A stretch of 20,710 nucleotides of DNA from a virus. A program made the position numbers and the translations under genes. Below the pieces are notes generated by a model. That model ran no database searches, was not told where the DNA came from, and was given only the letters and a program-made list of their open reading frames with translations. The stretch spans positions 1-20,710 of IMG/VR virus record IMGVR_UViG_3300009181_000440. One strand, written 5' to 3'. Positions 7,568 through 14,930 of the stretch are shown here, one piece after another; positions within the stretch are counted from its first letter, which is position 1, and the number at the start of each line of letters is the position of its first letter.

Positions 7568-8653
7568 ATGGATGCTCTAAAATCATTACTGGATAGTGGT
7601 GTGCTAACCGAAGAAACGCATACAGCTATCAATGAGGCTTGGGAAACCAAGTTGACAGAAGCTCGTGAGCAGATCCGTACAGACATTCGTGAAGAATTTG
7701 CTGGACGGTATGAGCACGACAAAACTGTAATGGTGGAAGCTATTGACCGCATGGTAACTGAAGCTCTTCAGGTTGAGATTGCCGAGTTCCAGAAAGACAA
7801 GAAAGCCATTGCTGAAAATCGTGTGCGCACAGTGCGTGAAATGCGTACTAAAAGTTCACGATTTGATCAGTTTATGACTGAAAGACTTGCTGAAGAAATC
7901 CGGGAGTTCCGTAAAGATCGCAAGCAGATGCAGGAATCAACATCTAAGTTGGAAAACTTTGTGTTCCGTGCATTGGCTGAAGAAATTTCGGAATTTGCCA
8001 AAGACAAGCGCAAGGTTGTTGAAACCCGCGTGCGTCTGGTAGCAGAAGCCCGTAATGAACTAGGTAAACTCAAGCAGAAGTTTGTGGCCCGCAGCAGCAA
8101 AGCGGTCGCAGAAACAGTTACCAAGCAGTTGAAAAACGAACTTTCACAATTACGTGAAGACATCACCGCAGCCAAGAACAACAACTTTGGTCGCAAAATT
8201 TACGAAGCATTTGCCAGTGAGTTTAGCAATTCACAGCTAAACGAAAGTGCTGAGCTGCGTAAGCTGTACAGCATTATTTCACAGAAAGATGCAAAACTTT
8301 CTGAATCTCAGAAGATTGTAAGCCAGAAGCAAGCAATGTTGGAGAGCAAAGAAGTAGAAATTCAGAAAATGGGCCAGCGTGCAACTCGTGCTGCCATTGT
8401 TAATGAACTCTTGAGCCCACTGAACAAGGATCGTCAAAGAACAATGAATGATCTCTTGGAGGGTGTGCAAACTAGCCAGTTAAGAAATGCTTATCAGAAG
8501 TATTTGCCCGCTGTGCTGAACGAGGCTGCACCAGTTGCTGCTAAAATCAAGACTGTGGTAACAGAAGGTAAAACTTCAGTCACAGGTAACAAGTCTGCCA
8601 AAGCTGATGACAAGAACAATATCATTGACATCAAGCGTCTGGCAGGGCTATAA
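7568..8653 (+). CDS. 22: Prohead scaffolding/core protein gp22
   Basis: 361 residues, almost entirely charged and helical, with strong coiled-coil character; longer than T4 gp22 (269). Three related helical repeats stand out: VEIAEFQKDKKAIAE, EEIREFRKDRKQMQE and EEISEFAKDKRKVVE, at ~residues 74, 110 and 138. GVLTE at residues 11-15 gives a (I/L)-x-E protease site near the N terminus. The C-terminal IVNELLSPLNKDRQRTMNDLLEGV (split here by helix breaks) and a basic tail resemble the end of T4-like scaffolds, which contacts the shell. AGGAGAG (7557-7563) precedes the ATG. It forms the inner core around which gp23 assembles and is later degraded by gp21. Position between protease and capsid genes supports the call. 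Confidence 0.88.
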   Translation: MDALKSLLDSGVLTEETHTAINEAWETKLTEAREQIRTDIREEFAGRYEHDKTVMVEAIDRMVTEALQVEIAEFQKDKKAIAENRVRTVREMRTKSSRFDQFMTERLAEEIREFRKDRKQMQESTSKLENFVFRALAEEISEFAKDKRKVVETRVRLVAEARNELGKLKQKFVARSSKAVAETVTKQLKNELSQLREDITAAKNNNFGRKIYEAFASEFSNSQLNESAELRKLYSIISQKDAKLSESQKIVSQKQAMLESKEVEIQKMGQRATRAAIVNELLSPLNKDRQRTMNDLLEGVQTSQLRNAYQKYLPAVLNEAAPVAAKIKTVVTEGKTSVTGNKSAKADDKNNIIDIKRLAGL

Positions 8654-8679
8654 GAATAAGGATTAGGAGAATTAGGAAA

Positions 8680-9840
8680 ATGAGTAATCTTTTACTAGAA
8701 AGTCGTTGGAATGATACCAAAGACGCCCTGCTGGAAGGCCTCCAGGGCGGCCGCCGTAGTGTAATGGCTACGGTTTTAGAAAATACCCGCAGAAACCTGC
8801 TGGAAACTGCAAGCAGCGGCGCAACAGCAGCTGGCAATATTGCCACACTGAATCGTGTGATCCTGCCGGTTATCCGCCGGGTGATGCCCACAGTTATTGC
8901 TAACGAAATCGTGGGCGTTCAGCCCATGACTGGCCCAGTTGGCCAGATTCACACCCTGCGTGTGCGTTATGCAGAAACTGACAGCAGCAGCACAGTCGCT
9001 CCTGGCGACGAAGCACTGAGCCCGTTTAAGATTGCTACCACTTATAGCGGTGCAAGCACTGGCAATGCAGCTGGGTCGGCCGCGCTGGAAGGCGCTGGCG
9101 GTAAGAAGTTGAACGTTCAGATTCTGAAGCAGACAGTGGAAGCCAAGACTCGTAAGCTGAGTGCTCGCTGGACATTTGAATCTGCTCAGGATGCACAGGC
9201 TATGCACGGCATCGATGTTGAAGCCGAAATCATGGCAGCCCTGGCACAGGAAATCACTGCTGAAATCGACCAGGAAATTTTGGCTAGCCTGCGCAGTTTG
9301 TCAGCTACCGAAGAAACCTTCGACCAGACCAGCCTCAGTGGTACCGCAACATTTGTTGGTGACGAACATGCCGCACTGGCTGTGTTGATTAACCGTGTTG
9401 CTAACAAGATTGCTCAACGCACTCGCCGTGGCGCAGGTAACTGGGCCGTGGTTAGCAGCGAAGCACTTACTGTGCTGCAGAGCGCAACAACTTCAGCTTT
9501 TGCTCGCACAACTGAAGGTACTTTTGAAGCTCCAACAAACACTAAGTTTGTGGGTACTCTCAATGGTGCAATGAAAATTTATGTGGATAGCTATGCTCCT
9601 GGAGGCACATCAGTACTGGTGGGCTACAAGGGCGCAAGTGAAAGTGACGCAGCAGCGTTCTACTGTCCATACATTCCGCTGATGAGCAGCGGTGTGGTGC
9701 TTGATCCTACTACCTTCGAGCCAGTTGTGAGCTTCATGACTCGTTATGGTTACGTAGAACTCAGCAACACAGCCAGCAGTTTGGGCAACGCGGGAGATTA
9801 TTTGGGCGAAATCACCATCGCAAACGTATACTTCAGCTAA
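8680..9840 (+). CDS. 23: Major capsid protein gp23
   Basis: 386 residues. The T4-type signature region is clear: NIATLNRVILPVIRRVMP, then IANEIVGVQPMTGPVGQI (residues ~55-88), followed by TRKLSARWTFESAQDAQAMHG and the C-terminal half typical of the HK97 fold in gp23. A gp21 cleavage site is likely after Glu42 (NLLE|TASS), which would free the mature shell subunit. It is shorter than T4 gp23 (521), and the stretch between the GPVGQI region and KTRKLSARWT is short, so the surface insertion domain seen in T4 is probably absent. AGGAG (8665-8669) and AGGA (8674-8677) precede the ATG; the former is a typical distance away. No separate late promoter is seen, so it likely shares the scaffold transcript. 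A strong hairpin follows the stop. Confidence 0.93.
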   Translation: MSNLLLESRWNDTKDALLEGLQGGRRSVMATVLENTRRNLLETASSGATAAGNIATLNRVILPVIRRVMPTVIANEIVGVQPMTGPVGQIHTLRVRYAETDSSSTVAPGDEALSPFKIATTYSGASTGNAAGSAALEGAGGKKLNVQILKQTVEAKTRKLSARWTFESAQDAQAMHGIDVEAEIMAALAQEITAEIDQEILASLRSLSATEETFDQTSLSGTATFVGDEHAALAVLINRVANKIAQRTRRGAGNWAVVSSEALTVLQSATTSAFARTTEGTFEAPTNTKFVGTLNGAMKIYVDSYAPGGTSVLVGYKGASESDAAAFYCPYIPLMSSGVVLDPTTFEPVVSFMTRYGYVELSNTASSLGNAGDYLGEITIANVYFS

Positions 9841-9865
9841 ACCTGATACAAACAATCAACATCAG

Positions 9866-9889
9866 AGCCGGCGAGCAATCGCCGGCTTT
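9866..9889 (+). terminator. Terminator-like hairpin after gp23
   Basis: AGCCGGCGA (9866-9874) pairs with TCGCCGGCT (9879-9887) around a GCAA tetraloop, a very stable nine-pair stem. The following TTGTTG tail is only modestly T-rich. It lies between the convergent ends of gp23 (9840) and gene B (9898), so it can act on both strands. Confidence 0.75.
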
Positions 9890-9897
9890 GTTGTGAG

Positions 9898-11574
9898 TCA
9901 CGCAGCACGCCAGACAAATTTAAGTTTACCACAATCCCAAATTCTATCAAATCCCAGTTCTTGCATTCGCTGCCATTCAGTCTGAGTGGAAAATTCCTCA
10001 CAAATCTTGCTTTTAGAGAATTGCAATTTGTGATATCTATGTGAGTAATTTTCCACATAACTTTGCATGGGTGGCACAGTACTGCCTAAGGTGAACCCCA
10101 GAGTATAATACAAATTGCCTTGACTCCAGCGCAAATCAGCAAAGCTATATACAGTCTGTGGAGCAAGGTTGGTGACAAAATGAGAAAATAACTTACTGGC
10201 GCCGCCCACGACTCTGAGCGCACTGGCAAATCGTACCAGTTCATATTCGTCGGTGGATTTTCTTTTGAAGCTCATAACACTGATTAATTCACCATTGTGA
10301 TATAACCCCAGAGAGTATCCCAGATATTTAGGACTGCCTTGAATATGATATTGATCATAGAATGATTTGGCTGTGCTGGACTCCAGATGTTGAACCTGAC
10401 ATTTTCTAGCGAAGACTTTGTGGCTATTCAGTCCCAGCACATCACGCAGTTTGCTCTGTGTTTGCACTTTTTTTAAATTCCACTCATCACTGAACAATGT
10501 GATTAATCTGATGTTCTGCCCCCGACACAGCTGAAGTTTTTTCTGGTGATAATTCCAACTCTTATGACCACCCAGTTCACTGTGCCAATATAACCCGCAA
10601 TACTCGATAGCCAGGTTCAGTTCAGGCAAGTAAATATCTAATTGAAACGGAGTAATCACTGAACGATCACCCTGAATAATCACACCAGAATAAATGGATT
10701 TGATAAAATCAAATACCTGTTGCTCTTCGCCCGACACATACTTAACTTTACTTGGATTACATTGGATACATGATGGAGGAGCAGCATAGTCAAATCGTTT
10801 CTCGAAACAATACCCGCATCTGGTGCATTTAAACTGCATCAGCGGTCTGCTTGCGACTCCGTGGTAATCTGAAACCAGAGTCAATACTATGACTTCCCAG
10901 TTGTTGGTGACCATCTCGCAGAATTTTGGAAAATTCTTTCTGTATAACTCGGCTGGATTAAACTGCTGTGCTCTGGATACTATGCTTTTGTTTTTAACAT
11001 CTGTGTTTTGCATGGGGTTACTGACACCAAATTTCGCCAGTACCGTGTCACGGATCTTGTCGTTAACCCCAGGAATATGGCGTGGATTGCTGACGCCATA
11101 TTTTGCCACCAGTGTAGTTTGCTGTGACAGCACTGCTGTTTTAACATTTTCATCGATATTGTAGAATTCTGTATGTTTTGCTCGAGCAGCCTGACTCTGG
11201 CCACTGTTGCTGACATTGTATCTCAGAAGATTTGTTTCTTCTCTCTTTTGATTAGTAATTTGCTTTTGCAAGGCGGTTTGTGCCTGCTTACTGATGCTGA
11301 CTGATTGAGATACTTGCTGATTAGCACACTGGCATTGACCAGCACGGTTGCAGAAACGCCAACCTTGCAGGAAATTGTGATATTGCTTGGTGTTTCCATT
11401 GATGCAAGTGGGTTCACCATGCAGAATACAGGCAACTTTAAATTTTAATTCATGATTGACATACTGCTGATCAACTTGTGAATCGATCCATGCCATTAAT
11501 TCCGGATTGGCGGAAATCATACGAGTCCAATGTTTTGGATACTGTGTATATAGTTGATGAATTATGTCGGTCAC
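9898..11574 (-). CDS. Vsr-like homing endonuclease-type protein with zinc ribbon and C-terminal GNAT/Mom-like domain (gene B)
   Basis: 558 residues, GTG start. The N terminus has a Cys cluster (C57, C75, C81, C83) aligned with that of gene A. YGV/FGV-type repeats span ~115-205 (AKYGVSNPRHIPGV, AKFGVSNPMQNTDV). Unlike A and C it carries a zinc ribbon, CTRC (250-253) and CIQC (269-272). The nuclease core at ~285-385 has GDRS, LDIYLP (D313), LAIE (E324), GLYWHS, H343 and K346. After the FARKC linker (~388), residues ~392-500 show the same GNAT/Mom-like region as A (SLGLYHNGELISVMSF; YELVRFAS; VYSFADLRWSQGNLYYTLGF), ending in RIWDCG. It converges on gp23 and follows gene C. The start follows a perfect TATAAATA directly, with no Shine-Dalgarno. 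Nuclease fold confident; target site and mobility inferred. Confidence 0.75.
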   Translation of the reverse strand: MTDIIHQLYTQYPKHWTRMISANPELMAWIDSQVDQQYVNHELKFKVACILHGEPTCINGNTKQYHNFLQGWRFCNRAGQCQCANQQVSQSVSISKQAQTALQKQITNQKREETNLLRYNVSNSGQSQAARAKHTEFYNIDENVKTAVLSQQTTLVAKYGVSNPRHIPGVNDKIRDTVLAKFGVSNPMQNTDVKNKSIVSRAQQFNPAELYRKNFPKFCEMVTNNWEVIVLTLVSDYHGVASRPLMQFKCTRCGYCFEKRFDYAAPPSCIQCNPSKVKYVSGEEQQVFDFIKSIYSGVIIQGDRSVITPFQLDIYLPELNLAIEYCGLYWHSELGGHKSWNYHQKKLQLCRGQNIRLITLFSDEWNLKKVQTQSKLRDVLGLNSHKVFARKCQVQHLESSTAKSFYDQYHIQGSPKYLGYSLGLYHNGELISVMSFKRKSTDEYELVRFASALRVVGGASKLFSHFVTNLAPQTVYSFADLRWSQGNLYYTLGFTLGSTVPPMQSYVENYSHRYHKLQFSKSKICEEFSTQTEWQRMQELGFDRIWDCGKLKFVWRAA

Positions 11575-11579
11575 ACTGA

Positions 11580-11587
11580 TATTTATA
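11580..11587 (-). promoter_or_regulatory. T4-type late promoter for gene B
   Basis: On the minus strand the sequence reads TATAAATA, a perfect T4 late -10 element, five bases before the GTG start of gene B. The junction (TAAATATCAG then start codon, then AC) matches that of gene A almost base for base. Confidence 0.6.
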
Positions 11588-11592
11588 CCTTT

Positions 11593-11605
11593 GAGCCTGT
11601 GGCTC
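11593..11605 (-). other. Small inverted repeat between genes C and B
   Basis: GAGCC and GGCTC pair around a three-base loop, just after the gene C stop and before the gene B promoter. There is no T-run, so it is at most a weak terminator or processing hairpin. Confidence 0.3.
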
Positions 11606-11607
11606 TA

Positions 11608-13041
11608 TTAACCCAGTAGGACCCAATTCCCACAATCCCAATACCTACGCCAGCCAGCAGCAAACATATTTTCACTTTCGCTCAGTGCTGGGTCAAAGTT
11701 GCTGAGCCATTTGCCTAACTGGTGTTTTTGTGATCGATATCTGGACACAGTAACCGTGCCATTGGTCCAGCAATATCCAGGATCAGTGGTTCTCAGTAAC
11801 TTAAACCCTGCTGCCTGATAACCAACACCATTGCTGATGGATCTGTCGCAATATGTGAGAATCTCAGCACATCCAATAGAGGATTTGGCATAAGCAATCA
11901 GACGACTCAGCCCACCAGTTATGTTTACCCCAGGCTGACTACACATGCGAATTAATTCCCAGGGATATTCCTTGTTCCAACGACTAGCACCAATGGTGAT
12001 GACCTGACTCAGCTGATCTTGATAGAACAAACCAAAATGATGAGCTGCTGCGCCTGCGCCTTGTAAATGATATTTTTTAAGAAAAGTGCTGGATTGTTTG
12101 CTGGTAATAGACTTCACCACACATTTTCTAGCTCCAATTTTTTGATTAACTCCCAACTTGGACTGAATGATACTCTGTACTATGTCAGGTTGATTGTGCC
12201 ATTGCCAGTCAGTGATATGCAGCAAGGTAATACCCAGCTCGGCACATCGCTGAGATTTGATCAGGTGGTGATTTCTCTTTTCTGGAGAGTTTTTGCTGGG
12301 ATGCCAGCTGTGCCAGTATAGTCCGTTGATTTCGATGGCTAACTTGTGAGTGGGTAGGTAAAGATCTAATTCCAGATTACCCAACATATCCCAGTTGCTA
12401 GTTTCATGCGGAACACTCAAGCTGGTCAACCAAGTACTTACTGCCAATTCTTCACGACTGTACTGACTACGTTGCCGAATAACCACTCCGAATTTTTTTA
12501 GATGATCTGACACTGTGCTGTAGTAGATACCCAATTGATCTGCGATATCCACCAGACTGCGGGATTGATTGATATATTGTTCTCTGAGCCAAGTCTCATC
12601 GTTCAACAATGCAGATACCGCATCTGAAGTTTTGTGTTTACTCCAGATATGGTGTATATCAGCCCGCTGACTATTGTAAGCTACGCCATATGTGGTCAAC
12701 ATGGTGTCTTGTCTCTTTTGTTTAATTGATACCTTTTTGTCGGCTGTGTAAGAACACTTGGCTATACTGACTTTTTTACTGAAATTCTGTGCCAGACATA
12801 CACAGGTTTTTGCTGGCCCGCAATATCCCCACCCGGCTTGTTGATTCAGCAGTGGCTGACTACATCCCTGTGGACACATACCCGGGGTGCCAGACACTGC
12901 ACTGAAAATTGTCGCTGCTATGGACCCCTCTGTGATCTGAGTATTGGCTAACACCCAGGACCACATCTCTGAGTTTTTTTTAATTATCTGGCTGTATCGT
13001 TTGGGATGATTTAGGATTATTTCTTGGATTTCAGTACGCAT
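11608..13041 (-). CDS. Vsr-like homing endonuclease-type protein with C-terminal GNAT/Mom-like domain (gene C)
   Basis: 477 residues, ATG start, the shortest of the three paralogues. The N terminus has a Cys cluster (C56, C60, C74, C80, C82) like A and B. Only one clear YGV repeat remains (TTYGVAYNSQ, ~117-125), followed by a helix-turn-helix-like stretch (LVDIADQLGIYYSTVSDHLK, ~163-182). The nuclease core has LDLYLP (D226), LAIE (E237), INGLYWHS, H258-H259 and K262. After the GARKC linker (~303), the GNAT/Mom-like region is recognisable but more divergent (HFGLFYQDQLSQVITIG; WELIRMCS; ILTYCDRSISNGVGYQAAGF). The C terminus ends in RYWDCG. It is the middle gene of the minus-strand island and has its own late-promoter-like element and a GTAGAAGG ribosome-site candidate. 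Nuclease fold confident; biological role inferred. Confidence 0.72.
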   Translation of the reverse strand: MRTEIQEIILNHPKRYSQIIKKNSEMWSWVLANTQITEGSIAATIFSAVSGTPGMCPQGCSQPLLNQQAGWGYCGPAKTCVCLAQNFSKKVSIAKCSYTADKKVSIKQKRQDTMLTTYGVAYNSQRADIHHIWSKHKTSDAVSALLNDETWLREQYINQSRSLVDIADQLGIYYSTVSDHLKKFGVVIRQRSQYSREELAVSTWLTSLSVPHETSNWDMLGNLELDLYLPTHKLAIEINGLYWHSWHPSKNSPEKRNHHLIKSQRCAELGITLLHITDWQWHNQPDIVQSIIQSKLGVNQKIGARKCVVKSITSKQSSTFLKKYHLQGAGAAAHHFGLFYQDQLSQVITIGASRWNKEYPWELIRMCSQPGVNITGGLSRLIAYAKSSIGCAEILTYCDRSISNGVGYQAAGFKLLRTTDPGYCWTNGTVTVSRYRSQKHQLGKWLSNFDPALSESENMFAAGWRRYWDCGNWVLLG

Positions 13042-13064
13042 GGTGATAGCTTAGCCTTCTACCT

Positions 13065-13072
13065 GTATTTAG
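13065..13072 (-). promoter_or_regulatory. T4-type late promoter-like element for gene C
   Basis: Minus-strand CTAAATAC, 23 bases before the ATG of gene C. It leaves room for a short leader with a GTAGAAGG ribosome-site candidate. Confidence 0.5.
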
Positions 13073-13092
13073 TATAACACAGGAGATCAACT
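13071..13092 (+). repeat. Vestigial copy of the endolysin 5' leader
   Basis: AGTATA followed by ACACAGGAGATCAACT. The 16-base part is identical to 14222-14237, the ribosome-site leader of the endolysin gene, and AGTATA matches 14209-14214. Relative to that leader, seven bases containing the promoter 3' half are missing. No start codon or + strand gene follows. Confidence 0.7.
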
Positions 13093-13114
13093 ATCTCAGC
13101 GTAAACACTGATTA

Positions 13115-14158
13115 TTAACTGTTCTGGTGGTAATGATTTAATTTATGCCACAGGTTTTCTGTGGCAAATTTTTCAGCCATACTCAGGGCATCAGCAGTAC
13201 CAAAGGTATGTGATGCTGCTTTAATTTCATGCTGAATACCCTGCAACACTAGGTTTTTAGCGTGGGTGGGGGTGATGCCATGATGGTCTGCCAGATCAAT
13301 AATTCTCCATTTAGATTTCAACGCTTTAACAAAATCTGGTAAAGTATACCTATTACGCTGCAATATTTCTATTATTTTGTTAGCAGTATCATAATTGCGG
13401 CTGGCAGGTTTTCGCTCGTTGCTGAGGTCAGTATCCAGTCCCAGCACATCCTGTGGGCGCCATTGATACTTGACGTTGTACAGCAGTTTAGCTGCTCTGG
13501 GACTTAGGTCAGCAGTGTTTTTTTTGTGCCAAAGTTCCAGCCAGTCTGCCAGATAATTGCTGGATCCATAGTCTTTACGAGTTGCTGGAGTACCCACTGA
13601 CATGAAATTTAATTGTTTTGAACTCAGTGCGCGGGCTTTATTTTGTGTCAGCCAATTTTTTGGATTAGCATATCCCCACAGTGGTATTCCCCGACGTTTA
13701 GCTATCAATCGTATATGTCTCAGCAGTTTACCGTACAACCGGGCCAAGTCTGGATTTTGAATAACTTCACCCACCAGCACATGTATTTCAGTAATAGCAT
13801 CAGCTGGTATACTGGGTTTCTTACTGAACACTCTGTCTTCTTGCTCGCTGGTGCGATTTGGGTTTCTCCCCCAGTAATCCACAGCAGCACTGCGATAGTG
13901 GCGATTAAACCAGTCGCCGTTTAATTTAAACACTACTCCGTCGTTGGTGTTTTTCTCATGATACCCGCCTGCACGGCTGCGAGATGTACTGAAGAAAAAT
14001 GGATACCCCGACGGTTGCATAGTATTTTCGTAAGAGCTGCCCACAGTACTGCTGAGCTTAAATTGCCAGGTTTTTAAAATTTCCGCAGCACCTTGCATAT
14101 TGGTATAATGATACACCACATCATGCACCCGTTCTGTGAGTAGTTCTTGGATTACCAT
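13115..14158 (-). CDS. ADP-ribosyltransferase-fold-like protein, candidate virion-packaged effector
   Basis: 347 residues, unrecognised by name. Residues 14-130 show a pattern seen in ART-fold (ADP-ribosyltransferase-like) proteins: VVYHYTN (H17, Y18) at the start of the domain, a helix AAEILKTWQFKLSS, then YPFFFSTSRSRAGGYH (STS 57-59), DGVVFKLNGDWF, and SEQEDRVFSKKPSIP, where E105/E107 could serve as the Glu motif, ending ITEIHVLV. The C-terminal ~200 residues are of unknown function; the last 90 look helical. The N terminus MVIQELLTE ends in L-T-E, a gp21-type cleavage site, so the first nine residues could be a prohead-targeting leader, as on T4 internal proteins and the packaged ADP-ribosyltransferase Alt. 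A TATAAATA promoter and a GCAGGA site precede the ATG. The ART call is motif-level only; catalysis and packaging are hypotheses. Confidence 0.5.
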   Translation of the reverse strand: MVIQELLTERVHDVVYHYTNMQGAAEILKTWQFKLSSTVGSSYENTMQPSGYPFFFSTSRSRAGGYHEKNTNDGVVFKLNGDWFNRHYRSAAVDYWGRNPNRTSEQEDRVFSKKPSIPADAITEIHVLVGEVIQNPDLARLYGKLLRHIRLIAKRRGIPLWGYANPKNWLTQNKARALSSKQLNFMSVGTPATRKDYGSSNYLADWLELWHKKNTADLSPRAAKLLYNVKYQWRPQDVLGLDTDLSNERKPASRNYDTANKIIEILQRNRYTLPDFVKALKSKWRIIDLADHHGITPTHAKNLVLQGIQHEIKAASHTFGTADALSMAEKFATENLWHKLNHYHQNS

Positions 14159-14189
14159 ATAAGTATTCGTTCCTGCGACTAGCTATCAG

Positions 14190-14197
14190 TATTTATA
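14190..14197 (-). promoter_or_regulatory. T4-type late promoter for the ART-like gene
   Basis: Minus-strand TATAAATA, 31 bases before the ATG at 14158, with GCAGGA (14171-14176) as ribosome site. It forms one arm of a perfect 10-bp inverted repeat with the divergent endolysin promoter. Confidence 0.65.
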
Positions 14198-14210
14198 CCA
14201 CCAAGCTCAG

Positions 14211-14218
14211 TATAAATA
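14211..14218 (+). promoter_or_regulatory. T4-type late promoter for the endolysin gene
   Basis: TATAAATA, 21 bases before the ATG at 14240 and followed by AGGAG at 14226-14230. AGTATTTATA (14188-14197) and TATAAATACT (14211-14220) are perfect inverted copies around a 13-base spacer, making a back-to-back divergent promoter pair. Confidence 0.7.
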
Positions 14219-14239
14219 CTCACACAGGAGATCAACTTT

Positions 14240-14866
14240 ATGCCCTTTGATTGTAACTTCAACGCTGATGTACTGGCACAGATGTTGCCCAACAACCAGC
14301 AAACTTCTGAATGGTTCTATTACATGGATCAGATCTTGCCCGACTATGGCATCACCACTGTGCCCAGAATAGCCGCTTTCATGGCGCAGTGTGCGCATGA
14401 AAGTGCTCAGTTTACTGTGCTGAAAGAAAACCTCAACTACAGTACTGAGGGTCTATGCAGAGTATTTCCCAAATATTTCCCCAATCCAGCATTAGCTCAG
14501 GCATACGCCCATAAACCTGAACAAATTGCCAACAAGATCTATGGTGGTCGTATGAATAACGGTGCTGAAGCCACTGGTGATGGCTGGAGGTTTCATGGTC
14601 GTGGTATTGTACAGATCACAGGTCGTGATAATTACACCCGATGCAGTCAGGATCTGTATGGTGATGACACCCTGTTACAAAATCCCGACAAGCTCACTGA
14701 CAAAGATGGAGCTATCTACAGTGCCTGTTGGTTCTGGTTTGGCCGTGATCTTAACACACTGGCTGACGCTGGTGATATGCTGAATATTACTAAAAAAATC
14801 AATGGTGGGACTAATGGTCTACAAGACAGAATGTCTCATTACAATGCTTATCTACAGATGATGTAG
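14240..14866 (+). CDS. GH19 chitinase-type endolysin
   Basis: 208 residues. The glycoside hydrolase family 19 signature of phage lysins is clear: AQCAHESAQFTVLKENLNYS, with candidate catalytic Glu54 and second acidic residue Glu63, IYGGRMNNG (~101-108), and DGWRFHGRGIVQITGRDNY (~113-131), followed by YSACWFWFGRDLNTLAD and ITKKINGG. Such enzymes cut the glycan backbone of peptidoglycan to release progeny at lysis. No signal peptide, membrane segment or separate wall-binding domain is visible, and no holin-like gene is adjacent in the window, so export must depend on a holin elsewhere. AGGAG lies nine bases before the ATG, behind a perfect late promoter. A virion-associated role is less likely given its small single-domain form, but it sits among structural genes. 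Confidence 0.9.
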   Translation: MPFDCNFNADVLAQMLPNNQQTSEWFYYMDQILPDYGITTVPRIAAFMAQCAHESAQFTVLKENLNYSTEGLCRVFPKYFPNPALAQAYAHKPEQIANKIYGGRMNNGAEATGDGWRFHGRGIVQITGRDNYTRCSQDLYGDDTLLQNPDKLTDKDGAIYSACWFWFGRDLNTLADAGDMLNITKKINGGTNGLQDRMSHYNAYLQMM

Positions 14867-14872
14867 ATAAAT

Positions 14873-14880
14873 CATAAATA
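14873..14880 (+). promoter_or_regulatory. T4-type late promoter-like element
   Basis: CATAAATA, followed by C, just after the endolysin stop. It precedes the mini-ORF at 14904 and the structural gene at 14963. Confidence 0.55.
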
Positions 14881-14903
14881 CAATATCCTCATACGGAGGT
14901 TTT

Positions 14904-14930
14904 ATGCGGGACTTGCCGCGTAGGGCTTAG
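14904..14930 (+). CDS. Eight-codon leader mini-ORF
   Basis: ATG to TAG coding MRDLPRRA, preceded by a strong CGGAGG site at 14894-14899, better than many ribosome sites of the real genes here. It lies in the transcribed leader of the structural gene at 14963. GGGC and GCCC (14923-14926 and 14934-14937) form a short stem spanning its stop codon. It may be a regulatory leader peptide or a remnant of a deleted gene; no homology can be judged at this length. Confidence 0.35.
   Translation: MRDLPRRA

Noticed and set aside
8776-9207. Minus-strand frame of 143 residues inside gp23
   Set aside because: It lies wholly opposite the clear major capsid gene and has no motif or ribosome site support.
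13071-13114. A + strand gene starting after the AGGAG at 13081-13085
   Set aside because: No start codon follows at a usable distance and the frame enters the antisense of the ART-like gene.
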